This document shows, piece after piece, positions 1 through 6,916 of a stretch of DNA of 24,304 nt; positions within the stretch are counted from its first letter, which is position 1, and every line of letters begins with the position of its first letter. A program made the translations under genes and the position numbers. Source of the stretch: CAYNFH01 sp964396385 (lineage in GTDB: Bacteria; Armatimonadota; Chthonomonadetes; Chthonomonadales; CAJBBX01); NCBI GenBank assembly GCA_964396385.1, contig CAYNFH010000090.1:1-24304 (forward strand). Reading direction: 5' to 3'. The notes beneath the pieces were generated by a model, which was not told where the DNA came from, made no database searches, and saw only the letters and a list, made by a program, of their open reading frames with translations.

Positions 1-222
1 GACTTCTACAAGGACCAGACCTACGACGTGCCGGCGGAGCACGACCCGACCGATCGCGTCAAGGCGTTTGAGATGGCCCTGCGCTCCGACGGATATCCGA
101 TCGGCGTCATCTACAAGCGCGAGAACAAGCGCAGCATCCTGGATGAGCAGGCCGCCCTCCGCAGCCGATTCCCGCAGGACGTGGCCAGCGGCGTAGAGCG
201 CATGTTCGCCCGATTTATGTGA
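1..222 (+). CDS. 2-oxoacid:ferredoxin oxidoreductase beta subunit (C-terminal fragment)
   Basis: The reading frame is open from the left edge and stops with TGA at 220-222, so only the last 73 residues are seen. The fragment has the end typical of PorB/KorB-type beta subunits: a HDPTDRVKAFEMAL segment followed by YPIGVIYKREN. In that family the beta subunit binds thiamine diphosphate, and with the alpha subunit it oxidatively decarboxylates a 2-oxoacid (pyruvate or 2-oxoglutarate) and passes electrons to ferredoxin in the cytoplasm. The catalytic part lies outside the window, so the substrate cannot be told. A repeat arm begins about eight bases after the stop and a terminator hairpin follows at 385-416. 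Confidence 0.72.
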   Translation, partial: DFYKDQTYDVPAEHDPTDRVKAFEMALRSDGYPIGVIYKRENKRSILDEQAALRSRFPQDVASGVERMFARFM

Positions 223-229
223 GACGGAT

Positions 230-369
230 TCACCACAGAGCGCACAGAGACCGCAGAGAAGAACTCGGAGCTTAGACAGGAACCGCCGGATGGACAGGAC
301 TCCCAAACCCGGCCGATCGAGGTAATCCCGCTCAACAACCTCTGTATCCTCTGTGCCCTCTGTGGTTGA
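230..369. repeat. Inverted pair of 9-base-period repeats (CACAGAG word)
   Basis: The left arm (about 230-260) repeats a CRCAGAGA-like word with 9-base spacing. The right arm (about 339-369) carries the complementary word (CTCTGTGG and relatives), so the two can pair over a roughly 78-base centre. The same word pair recurs at 2438-2540 and variants at 12959-13022 and 19376-19501. It fills the space between the oxidoreductase stop and the terminator. Confidence 0.75.
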
Positions 370-384
370 TAGGAACTTCGCCCG

Positions 385-416
385 GGACGGCGGCTGTTAT
401 GGCCGCCGTCCTTTTG
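385..416 (+). terminator. Rho-independent terminator
   Basis: A perfect 10-base-pair stem (GGACGGCGGC at 385-394 with GCCGCCGTCC at 402-411) encloses the 7-base loop TGTTATG and is followed by TTTTG. This is a strong intrinsic terminator for the oxidoreductase gene reading in from the left. It also argues against starting the next gene at the upstream TTG (366) or ATG (399), which lie before or inside the hairpin. Confidence 0.85.
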
Positions 417-437
417 CATATCTGGACCGCTTTCGGT

Positions 438-2429
438 ATGCCAAAGACCTGGCTCCTCCTTCTGTTGGGCGTTCTGCTGATGGAACCAGCCGGCGGGCAG
501 CAGCCTGCCTCCTCCAGCACGCGCCGGCCGATGGCGGCCGTCAAGACAGCCACGCCGCCCGCTATCGACGGCGACCTCTCCGACCCCGCCTGGAAGACCG
601 CGCCCCGCGCGGAAATCTTCTACGACCGCCAGACCAACGCGCCTGCGCCGGACCAGACTACCGCTTACCTGCTCTATGACGACCGGTACATCTACGTCGC
701 CTTCTACTGCAAGGACAGCGAGCCGGACAAGATCGTAGGTCGCGAGACCGTCCGCGACAGCCGCTACAACAACGGCGGCACCGAAGACAGCGTGGAGTTT
801 GTCCTGGACGCGTTCCAATCCCACCAGTTCCAGGATCTGTCGCGGTTCTCCGTAAACCCGCTCGGCACGCCATCCGCTCGGCTCGGCGGGGGCAGGGCCA
901 ACAAGACGGAGTGGAAAGGGGACTGGGACGCCGCTGCCAAACGGGTATCGGACGGCTGGACCGCGGAGATGCGCATTCCCTGGGCCATCCTCAACTACCG
1001 GGCGGGGCAGGCACCGCAGACCTTCGGGCTTAACTTTGCGCGCTTCCAGGAGCATACGCGCATCGATTCGGTCTGGAGCAACACCGGCGGCCAGGGGTTC
1101 CTGGAGCTGGAGGGGCTCTGGACCGGAGTACAGGTACCCCAGACGGCCTTCCGTCCTACGCTTTCAGTCCTTCCATACGTCCTGCCCAGCCTGTATCGAA
1201 CGCAGCCCGGCTTCCGCTCCGGAGTGGACGCGCGATACACGATTACGCCTCAGCTCACCGCCGTGGGCAGCCTCAACCCGGACTTCGGCACCATTGAAGG
1301 GGCGGTAGAGAGCATCCAGTTTTCCCGCAGCGAGCCGTTCGTGCCGGAGCGCAGGCCCTTCTTTCTGGAAGGGGCCCAATACATCGAGTTCGGGCAGTTC
1401 TATTCCGTCGGCCGGTACTTCTATCCTCGACGCGTCGAAACGTTCACGACCGGCATGAAGGTCTACGGTAAGGTGACGCCGGTGGACAGCCTGGGAATCC
1501 TCAACACCACCTACTTCCGCAACCGGAACGACCTGGTCGCCAACTACCGGCGCGACCTCTCGCCCACCTCCTCCGCGGGCTTCTTTCTGATGGAAAAGAG
1601 CGCGGTCGACGACTACAACCGCGTTGGCGTGCTGAATGGGAGCTCCCGGTGGGGCAAGCTTGGCCTTGCGACGGAGCTTGCCTTCTCCGGAGGAGTAGAT
1701 GCGGGGGGCGGCGCGAGGGAGGTCAGTCTATCCTACGGGGACAAGACCTGGTTCTACTTCCTCCAGTACCTGGACGTGGCCCCTACCTTCCGCGACGCGG
1801 ACGGCCTCATCAACTTCACGGACACGCGCGGAGGCTCCATCTATATCTCCGGCGGCTCGCAGTGGAGGCGGGGGACCTTCCGCAGCTACAACATAGACTT
1901 CTCTCCACAGTACACCTGGCACGCGGACGGCAGGCCGTTTCAGCGGGGTGGGGGCTTCGACGTGAACATGGACACTCGCAGTGACTGGCGCTTCGGCATC
2001 AACGCCAGCAGCAACCGGTTCGACGACCAGACGGATGAGACGTATGGTGTCTCCGTTACAAGTGGAGTGAGCAACCGCTTCCGGCAGTGGGGCTTCCTTG
2101 CGATCACCGGCCGCCAGGCCAACGAGCCGTACTCCTTCGTAGGACCAACCGGCAGCGTCCGCCTCTTCCGCCACCTGGACGTCTCCTACGGTGGGGCGCT
2201 CCAGAGCTTCGAGGGCTACCAGCAGCAGCACATAGTCACGGCCAGCTATGAGCTTTCGCCTACGCGCTCCATCGGCGGCCGGGTGGTGGTGCAGGGCGCG
2301 GACACTAACTGGTACCTCTCGTATCGCAGCTCGGGCGCGCGAGGCACCGAGGTCTTCGTCATCCTCGGCGATCCCAACGCCGCCCGCTTCCGGCAGATAG
2401 CGGCGGTCAAGCTGATCTTCGCGCTGTGA
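438..2429 (+). CDS. Exported CBM9-like / DUF5916 protein
   Basis: 663 residues from ATG 438. Residues 1-21 form a signal peptide (hydrophobic LLLLLGVLL core, then AGG-QQ). Residues about 35-215 resemble the family 9 carbohydrate-binding fold used as an N-terminal module in this family: IDGDLSDPAW at 43-52 and a DDRYIYVAFYCKD strand near 81-93. The rest matches DUF5916, including the signature FVPERRPFFLEG, and has the alternating aromatic strands expected of an outer-membrane beta-barrel. DUF5916 proteins are of unknown function but often sit with surface glycan or peptide use; binding of an extracellular ligand is inference. The start was chosen because a terminator hairpin ends at 416 and the signal peptide begins here; the Shine-Dalgarno is weak. 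It converges on the next gene across a repeat pair. Confidence 0.85.
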   Translation: MPKTWLLLLLGVLLMEPAGGQQPASSSTRRPMAAVKTATPPAIDGDLSDPAWKTAPRAEIFYDRQTNAPAPDQTTAYLLYDDRYIYVAFYCKDSEPDKIVGRETVRDSRYNNGGTEDSVEFVLDAFQSHQFQDLSRFSVNPLGTPSARLGGGRANKTEWKGDWDAAAKRVSDGWTAEMRIPWAILNYRAGQAPQTFGLNFARFQEHTRIDSVWSNTGGQGFLELEGLWTGVQVPQTAFRPTLSVLPYVLPSLYRTQPGFRSGVDARYTITPQLTAVGSLNPDFGTIEGAVESIQFSRSEPFVPERRPFFLEGAQYIEFGQFYSVGRYFYPRRVETFTTGMKVYGKVTPVDSLGILNTTYFRNRNDLVANYRRDLSPTSSAGFFLMEKSAVDDYNRVGVLNGSSRWGKLGLATELAFSGGVDAGGGAREVSLSYGDKTWFYFLQYLDVAPTFRDADGLINFTDTRGGSIYISGGSQWRRGTFRSYNIDFSPQYTWHADGRPFQRGGGFDVNMDTRSDWRFGINASSNRFDDQTDETYGVSVTSGVSNRFRQWGFLAITGRQANEPYSFVGPTGSVRLFRHLDVSYGGALQSFEGYQQQHIVTASYELSPTRSIGGRVVVQGADTNWYLSYRSSGARGTEVFVILGDPNAARFRQIAAVKLIFAL

Positions 2430-2437
2430 GTCCATAA

Positions 2438-2540
2438 ACCACAGAGTGCACAGAGAGAACAGAGAACGGATGTGGAGACCAGAGCTCCGGACTCCGGCTT
2501 GTCACCCCTTCATCTCTGCGTGCTCTGCGCCCTCTGTGGT
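2438..2540. repeat. Inverted pair of CACAGAG-word repeats between convergent genes
   Basis: The left arm (2438-2466, ACCACAGAGTGCACAGAG and on) starts nine bases after the DUF5916 stop. The right arm (2512-2540) is its approximate reverse complement and abuts the stop codon of the minus-strand gene ending at 2541. The whole convergent gap is therefore repeat arms plus a 45-base centre. It could act as a bidirectional hairpin terminator, although there is no clear T-tract. Confidence 0.75.
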
Positions 2541-3698
2541 TCAGAACCTCCTGAATCTCCTGACCCGGGTGCCGTTGTTGCGGCGGTTGTTCCTTCCGGC
2601 GCCGGTCTGGTTGCCCGGGAGCGCGTGCACGCCGCGCATGTTCGAGCCGATCTCGGAGAGCTTGATGTCCGACAGGGGCCGCTTTACGCTGGAAACGTCC
2701 GTGGTGTATTCCGCCGACTCCTCACCGCCCAGCCCGCGCATGTAGAGCGTGAGGGACTTTGCTCCCACGGGGTTCGATCCAGAGGTCTCCTGCAGTTTCA
2801 CCAGGTAGTTGCCGTCCTCCCCGGTATAGGTACCGCTCCAGTGAGATGCCTCTCCCAGTGCCGGATTCCAGGTCGCCGTCGCGCTGTTGTCCTTGTTCAG
2901 CCGCACCTCAAAGCCCACGTCGTTCGCCCGTACGTGGCCCGTGTAGGCTTCCAGGAGGGCAACCTTCGGGGATGAAGGGGTGAGGGGGTGAAGGGGTGAA
3001 GGGGTGACCCCGCCTTGCGGACTTCGGACTTCGGACTTCGGATCGCCGTTCCTCTGCCTCCCGCCTCCCGCCGCCTGCCGCCTTCCGCCCGACGGGGCGT
3101 CTGCGAACGCGATGCTCTTGAACAGCATAGAGACCTCGTAGAAATGGTCCGGCTCCGGTGCGGATGCCGGGAGGAGCGTCACCGTGTGGCTCCCAACCTG
3201 AGCGAACCACACCTCCGCCAGGTCGGTATCACTCTTGGTGCCGCGTCCGCGGAAGCGGTAGATGGCCCCTGAGCCGGCGTCCACCGTCACCGGCCTAACT
3301 CCGGCGTAGGAGGGGGAAGAGAGCAGCGGCTTCACCAGTGTCTCCGCCTGCGTGCGCAGGGCCGCACTATTGGCCGGATCGCCGGTTGCTTCGGCCTGCG
3401 TGCCGACCGTGATGTTGTACCGCGCCCCATCAGGCCCCGTCAGCCGTATGGCCGTCGCCTCCGCTTCCGCCTTCCACCCGTCCGGATAGGTGAAGCTCAG
3501 ATTCCCATCCGCAGCCCGGTACTGCTGGTCCGCCCGGCAGGTCCTGGGGAAGCAGAGCATTATCGTCGCTGCCAGCACGCCTGCCGCTGTCATTTGCACA
3601 ACGAAACAAACTGTCGTTCCGAGCACAGCGAGGAATCTGCTTTTCCTCCTCGCCGATCCCACCATCCCACAATTGCGGCTTCCCGCCAGACGTGCCAT
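2541..3698 (-). CDS. Exported two-part protein of unknown function with repeat-derived linker
   Basis: 385 residues from ATG 3698, chosen for GGAGGT nine bases upstream; an ATG at 3719 with AAGAGGT closer by is the alternative. Residues about 20-50 are hydrophobic and end in PRTCRA-DQQ, suggesting a signal peptide or anchor. Residues about 57-200 (starting YRAADGNLSFTYPDGW) look like a PsbP/DUF1795-type fold, which is a guess from the opening strand pattern. Residues about 202-243 are a linker rich in G, R, P and S encoded by three tandem repeats. Residues about 244-385 form a second domain (VALLEAYTGHVRANDVGFEV onward) with a basic tail. No catalytic motif is visible. It follows the creatininase-like gene by 53 bases on the same strand and may be the last gene of that cluster. 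Confidence 0.7.
   Translation of the reverse strand: MARLAGSRNCGMVGSARRKSRFLAVLGTTVCFVVQMTAAGVLAATIMLCFPRTCRADQQYRAADGNLSFTYPDGWKAEAEATAIRLTGPDGARYNITVGTQAEATGDPANSAALRTQAETLVKPLLSSPSYAGVRPVTVDAGSGAIYRFRGRGTKSDTDLAEVWFAQVGSHTVTLLPASAPEPDHFYEVSMLFKSIAFADAPSGGRRQAAGGGRQRNGDPKSEVRSPQGGVTPSPLHPLTPSSPKVALLEAYTGHVRANDVGFEVRLNKDNSATATWNPALGEASHWSGTYTGEDGNYLVKLQETSGSNPVGAKSLTLYMRGLGGEESAEYTTDVSSVKRPLSDIKLSEIGSNMRGVHALPGNQTGAGRNNRRNNGTRVRRFRRF
2974..3089. repeat. Three adjacent short-period tandem repeats inside a CDS
   Basis: Three different arrays lie side by side: an 8-base word GAAGGGGT (2974-3007, about four copies), a 7-base word ACTTCGG (3021-3041, three exact copies), and a 7-base word GCCTCCC/GCCTGCC (about 3056-3089). 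Together they encode the linker of the minus-strand protein while keeping its frame open. Confidence 0.85.
3613..3640. repeat. Half-copy of a dispersed hairpin repeat (GTCRTTCCGA...GAGGAATCTG)
   Basis: These 28 bases match the left arm of the complete hairpin at 16589-16668 at about 22 of 28 positions with no gap. Here the copy lies inside the N-terminal coding region of the minus-strand gene and encodes part of its hydrophobic segment (SRFLAVLGTT). Confidence 0.75.
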
Positions 3699-3751
3699 GG
3701 CCCCGACACCTCCACTCATATACCTCTTGGACGATCAGCCGGCCGGAAGGT

Positions 3752-4603
3752 TCAGGAGCTGGACAGGCGGGGGGAGTCCGGCTTGATCGCGCGGTGGTCG
3801 ATGCGGGCGCCCTTCTGCATGGCGCGGAACTCGCGGACGAAGGCGAGGAGGTTCTCGGCGGCGCCCTCTACGGTCACGCGGCCCTTCTCCTTGGTCGCCA
3901 GCGTCGGCGCCCCCGACACGCCGTGGGGAGTGGCGCTGCTGGTCCACTGGACCACTTTCATCGGCGGTAAGGGGTGCGTCAGGTCCACGGAGGTGAACTT
4001 AGAGCCCACCTTGCCTGCCGCGCCGCCGAAGTGGTCCTGCGCTTTGTCCATCTGCACCCGGTCGGGCTCCAGATAGAGGTACGCCGAGGTCTCCAGCTCG
4101 CAGGCGTGCGCCGCTCCGCCGAAGCCCGATTCCCGTACAGAATTGAACGGGTTGACCGCCAGGTTGATCCAGAGGCAGGAGGCCACCAGCGCGTCCGTTT
4201 CCAGGGTAGCGCGGCGCGCGATGAACTCGCAGAGATGCTCATTGGAACCGTGACCGTCCACAATGACCATACGGTCAAAGCCGGCGTAGGCCACGCTGCG
4301 GCAGACGTCCACGCAGTAGGCGATGAAGTGGTCGTATGCTACGTGGATGGTGCCCGGGAAGTCCTGCGCGTGCTCGTTGTAGCCGTAGGGAATGGTCGGC
4401 ATGACCAGCATCTCGCGCGGGGCGCGCCGCGCTGCCACCTCGCACACGCTGCGCGCCAGGAAGTTGTCCGTGTCCAGCGGCAGATGGGGGCCGTGCTGCT
4501 CCGTACTTCCGATGGGCAGCAGCACCACTTTGCTGGCCAGCGCCGCCTCGTTTATCTCAGGCCACGTCAGGTGGTCGTAGTAGATCTGGTCCAGTGATTC
4601 CAT
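3752..4603 (-). CDS. Creatininase-family amidohydrolase
   Basis: 283 residues, a normal length for the creatininase (creatinine amidohydrolase) family of metal-dependent hydrolases. Visible metal-site motifs are LPIGSTEQHGPHLPLDTD at 29-46 (E35, H37, D46), VDGHGSNEH at 115-123 (H118) and HACELETS at 166-173 (E169). The start ATG has GGAG six bases upstream. Family members open amide or lactam bonds in cyclic or formylated compounds, and many bacterial members have no known substrate. It lies 76 bases after the SMP-30 lactonase gene with a hairpin-forming heptamer repeat between, so it probably belongs to the same catabolic unit. True creatininase activity is not implied: no creatinase or transporter is adjacent. 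Confidence 0.88.
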   Translation of the reverse strand: MESLDQIYYDHLTWPEINEAALASKVVLLPIGSTEQHGPHLPLDTDNFLARSVCEVAARRAPREMLVMPTIPYGYNEHAQDFPGTIHVAYDHFIAYCVDVCRSVAYAGFDRMVIVDGHGSNEHLCEFIARRATLETDALVASCLWINLAVNPFNSVRESGFGGAAHACELETSAYLYLEPDRVQMDKAQDHFGGAAGKVGSKFTSVDLTHPLPPMKVVQWTSSATPHGVSGAPTLATKEKGRVTVEGAAENLLAFVREFRAMQKGARIDHRAIKPDSPRLSSS

Positions 4604-4618
4604 GATGCACTCCGTGTA

Positions 4619-4680
4619 GACGGGAGACGGAAGACGGGAGACGGACGGATCCTGTCGGTCCTCCGTCTTCCGTCCTCCGT
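4619..4680. repeat. Inverted heptamer array (GACGGRA word)
   Basis: The left arm has four consecutive 7-mers, GACGGGA, GACGGAA, GACGGGA, GACGGAC (4619-4646). The right arm has CCTCCGT, CTTCCGT, CCTCCGT (4660-4680). The arms are complementary and would form a long hairpin in the mRNA between the SMP-30 stop (whose TGA starts the right-arm word on the coding strand) and the creatininase Shine-Dalgarno. Confidence 0.9.
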
Positions 4681-5537
4681 CATAGCCCCACCCGTGACCG
4701 GAAGTCCGGCACGCCCCGTATTCCCAGCCGCAGGCGGAACAGCGCCCCGGCGCCCGGGCCGTCCGTCTCTTTCTTGTCTCCGCCCGCGGTGGTAACGTAC
4801 ATATCCGTGTAGTCCGGCCCGCCGAAGATCACGCTGGAAACCTTCTTAGCGGGGAAGGCGATGCGGCGTACCTCGGTGCCGTCCGGCGCATACCGTACGA
4901 GGCAGCCGCCGTCCCACCGCGCCGACCAGATGAATCCCTCCGCGTCTACCGTCATCCCGTCCGGGACTCCCTCGCCCTCCGGGATGGAGATGAGCGTCTC
5001 CTGGTTCGTGATGGCCCCCGTCTCCCGCACATATTCAAAGCGGTAGATCTCACGCTTCTCGGAGTCCGTGTAGTACATGGTGTGCAGGTCTGCGGTGAAG
5101 CCCATGCCGTTGGAGCAGCCGATGTTGTGGAGCAGCGGCAGGATTGTTCCGTGCGTCTCAAGCTGGTAGAGGCGGCCGAGACGGTCCGGAGTGGGCATGG
5201 TGCCGCAGAAGACGCGGCCCTCCGGGTCGGCGATCACGTCGTTGAAGCGGGACTGCTCCTCATCCGGCAAGTGGTCGATAATCGTCTCCATCTCGCCGTT
5301 GTCCCACGTCTTGACGAATCCCCGCGCCCCAAACAGCAGAAGCTTGCCGTCGGCCTGGAGGGTGGTCCCGCCCACCTCATGGCCCTCATAGCACATCTCG
5401 TGGTGGCCGGACTTCGGGTCGTACCGGAACATCCTTCCACGCTCGATGTCCACCCAGTAGAGCCGCTGCTCGTCCGGGTGCCACAGCGGACCCTCTCCTA
5501 CCACGCACTCAAAATCCGCAATCAGCTCAGGCTCCAT
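4680..5537 (-). CDS. SMP-30/gluconolactonase-family lactonase
   Basis: 285 residues, the usual length of a six-bladed SMP-30/gluconolaconase/LRE-like propeller. It opens with the family motif GEGPLWHPDEQRLYWVD (14-30; E15 is a metal ligand). It also has SRFNDVIADPEGRVFCGTM (96-114), SNGMGF (142-147, with the conserved Asn) and PDGMTVDAEG (192-201, with the metal-binding Asp). The start ATG is preceded by GAGGAG five bases upstream. These cytoplasmic, metal-dependent enzymes hydrolyse aldonolactones. Next to an enolase-superfamily dehydratase this suggests the lactone-to-acid step of a non-phosphorylated sugar oxidation route (inference). The last residues (after DFRSRVGL) run straight into a heptamer repeat. 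Confidence 0.9.
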   Translation of the reverse strand: MEPELIADFECVVGEGPLWHPDEQRLYWVDIERGRMFRYDPKSGHHEMCYEGHEVGGTTLQADGKLLLFGARGFVKTWDNGEMETIIDHLPDEEQSRFNDVIADPEGRVFCGTMPTPDRLGRLYQLETHGTILPLLHNIGCSNGMGFTADLHTMYYTDSEKREIYRFEYVRETGAITNQETLISIPEGEGVPDGMTVDAEGFIWSARWDGGCLVRYAPDGTEVRRIAFPAKKVSSVIFGGPDYTDMYVTTAGGDKKETDGPGAGALFRLRLGIRGVPDFRSRVGL

Positions 5538-5553
5538 TGAAACTCCTCGGATT

Positions 5554-5619
5554 CAGTAGTCAGTAGTCGGTAGTCAGTAGGGCCTCACCGGGCCGTTCTC
5601 GTGGCTACTGGCTACTGCC
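5554..5619. repeat. Inverted heptamer array (CAGTAGT word)
   Basis: The left arm is CAGTAGT, CAGTAGT, CGGTAGT, CAGTAGG (5554-5581). The right arm (about 5603-5618) carries GGCTACT twice, the complementary word. The right arm overlaps the 3' end of the enolase-superfamily gene and supplies its TAG stop and last three residues. Confidence 0.88.
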
Positions 5620-6729
5620 GGACAGCCGCTTAACCCCGGACTCATCCAGTGTGATTCCGAGGCCGGGACCGGTGGGGATGCGGAGCATGCCCTCAGAATC
5701 CAGGGTGAACGGCTCCGCCACAATATCTTCGATATAGGGTGATGGCGTGATATACTCCACCCACTGCGCTATCGGCAGTGCCGCGGCCAGGTGCAGGTCG
5801 GCCGCAAGCCCCACCGCCGTATTCCAGCCGTGCGAGACCAGCAGCACACCGTGGTCCTGCGCCATCCACCCGATGCGCCGCGCCTCGGAGAGCCCTCCGC
5901 ACTTGGTGGTGTCCGGCTGGATGATGTCCACCGCCCCCTGCTCAATGAACGGTTTGAAGCTCTGTCGGCGGGTGAGCACTTCGCCTGTTGCGACGGGCAG
6001 GGGGGCGTGCTCGCGCAGCTTCCGGTAACCCTCCAGGTCATCCGGAACCAGCGCCTCTTCGAACCAGGTAATGTCGTGGTCCGCCAGCATCTTCGCGGTC
6101 TCGACGGCCCACTTGTAGCCGTGCGGCCAGAACTGCTCGGAGCCGCCCGCGTCCACCATGAGCTCTACGTCCTCGCCCACGGCGGCGCGCGCCGTGCGGA
6201 CCAGCAGCTCGTCGTAGGCGCGGTCTACCCGGCCGAAGCCGTTCCAGCCCAGCTTGAGCGCCCGGAATCCCCGTTCGACGGCGCTCTGGAGCTTGTCCTT
6301 CAGCTTCGGAGGCTCGTCGAACAGCAGCGAGCCGTAAGGCTTGATGCGGTCGCGGTAGCAGCCTCCTAATAGCCTCGCCACGGGCTGCCCTGTAGCCTTT
6401 CCCAGGAGGTCCCACAGGGCGATGTCTATCCCGCTGATAGTGTGCGTGACGGCCCCGCCGCGGCCCTGCCAGAAGGTCATCTGGTGCAGCTTTTCGCTCA
6501 CCCGCTCCGGCTCGATGGCGATCTCGCCGATGACGAGCGGCCGCAGGAGCTGCAGCGCGCCCTCCACCAGCGCTCGGCTGGTGAAGCAGCTTCCCAGGCC
6601 GGTAAGCCCCTCGTCCGTGTCCACCAGGACCAGGGTGTGCATGTTCTCCGCGGCGTCCGTGCCCTGCGCCCACCCGGTGTCCGGGGTCTCCCCCAGCAGC
6701 GGAACGGTGCGTATGCTCGTGATTTTCAT
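5605..6729 (-). CDS. Mandelate racemase/muconate lactonizing-type enolase-superfamily protein
   Basis: 374 residues, full length for the superfamily: N-terminal capping domain to about residue 125, then a TIM barrel. Metal ligands are seen at D193 (LMVDAGG), E224/E225 (WFEEAL) and E250 (ATGEVLTR). The general acid/base pair of the mandelate racemase subgroup is seen as D273 (IQPDTTKCGG) and H300 (VSHGWNT). On the second strand only one lysine is present (FRALKLGW, K159) where many members have KxK. Subgroup members mostly dehydrate sugar acids to 2-keto-3-deoxy acids. Together with the adjacent lactonase and sulfatase this points to a sugar-acid dehydratase, but which acid cannot be read from sequence. 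The last codons and stop are repeat-derived. Confidence 0.88.
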   Translation of the reverse strand: MKITSIRTVPLLGETPDTGWAQGTDAAENMHTLVLVDTDEGLTGLGSCFTSRALVEGALQLLRPLVIGEIAIEPERVSEKLHQMTFWQGRGGAVTHTISGIDIALWDLLGKATGQPVARLLGGCYRDRIKPYGSLLFDEPPKLKDKLQSAVERGFRALKLGWNGFGRVDRAYDELLVRTARAAVGEDVELMVDAGGSEQFWPHGYKWAVETAKMLADHDITWFEEALVPDDLEGYRKLREHAPLPVATGEVLTRRQSFKPFIEQGAVDIIQPDTTKCGGLSEARRIGWMAQDHGVLLVSHGWNTAVGLAADLHLAAALPIAQWVEYITPSPYIEDIVAEPFTLDSEGMLRIPTGPGLGITLDESGVKRLSGSSQ

Positions 6730-6744
6730 CGGATGGATTCCACG

Positions 6745-6916
6745 TCCAAGACACCAAAACCGCCAAGTGAAGCGTCCCGCGCAGCACCGGGCTGAAACCC
6801 CGGTGCTATTAGAGGGGAACCCCTTCGGGCTGGGGAGCCGGCTTCAGCCGGGTTGCCTTTCAATAGCGCCGGGGTTTCAGCCCGGCGTGAGAATTTGGCG
6901 TCTCGGTGGTTATCTC
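6745..6916. repeat. Nested composite inverted repeat between sulfatase and enolase-superfamily genes
   Basis: The outer arms (about 6745-6775, CCAAGACACCAAAACCGCC, and about 6893-6916, TTGGCGTCTCGGTGG) are inverted copies of the short-period type. Inside lies another inverted pair: about 6783-6810 and 6862-6888, nearly identical as reverse complements (core CCGGGCTGAAACCCCGG). The left inner arm is itself a hairpin (AGCACCGG with CCGGTGCT), and a perfect CCGGCT-TC-AGCCGG hairpin sits at about 6838-6851. The gap contains no gene. Confidence 0.85.

Noticed and set aside
230..369. Short-period inverted repeats considered as a CRISPR array
   Set aside because: Units are only 7-9 bases, contiguous and degenerate, with no spacers and no cas genes in the window.
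111..1055. Long minus-strand open frame across the start of the DUF5916 gene
   Set aside because: It crosses a terminator and repeat arms, has no domain or ribosome site, and is the high-GC shadow of the plus-strand gene.
3752..4603. Naming the creatininase-family gene as a true creatininase
   Set aside because: The family is functionally mixed and the context is sugar catabolism; no creatine or sarcosine genes are nearby.
6745..6916. Nested hairpin region considered as an insertion sequence or riboswitch
   Set aside because: There is no transposase and no room for one, and no conserved aptamer sequence I can recognise; it is repeats only.
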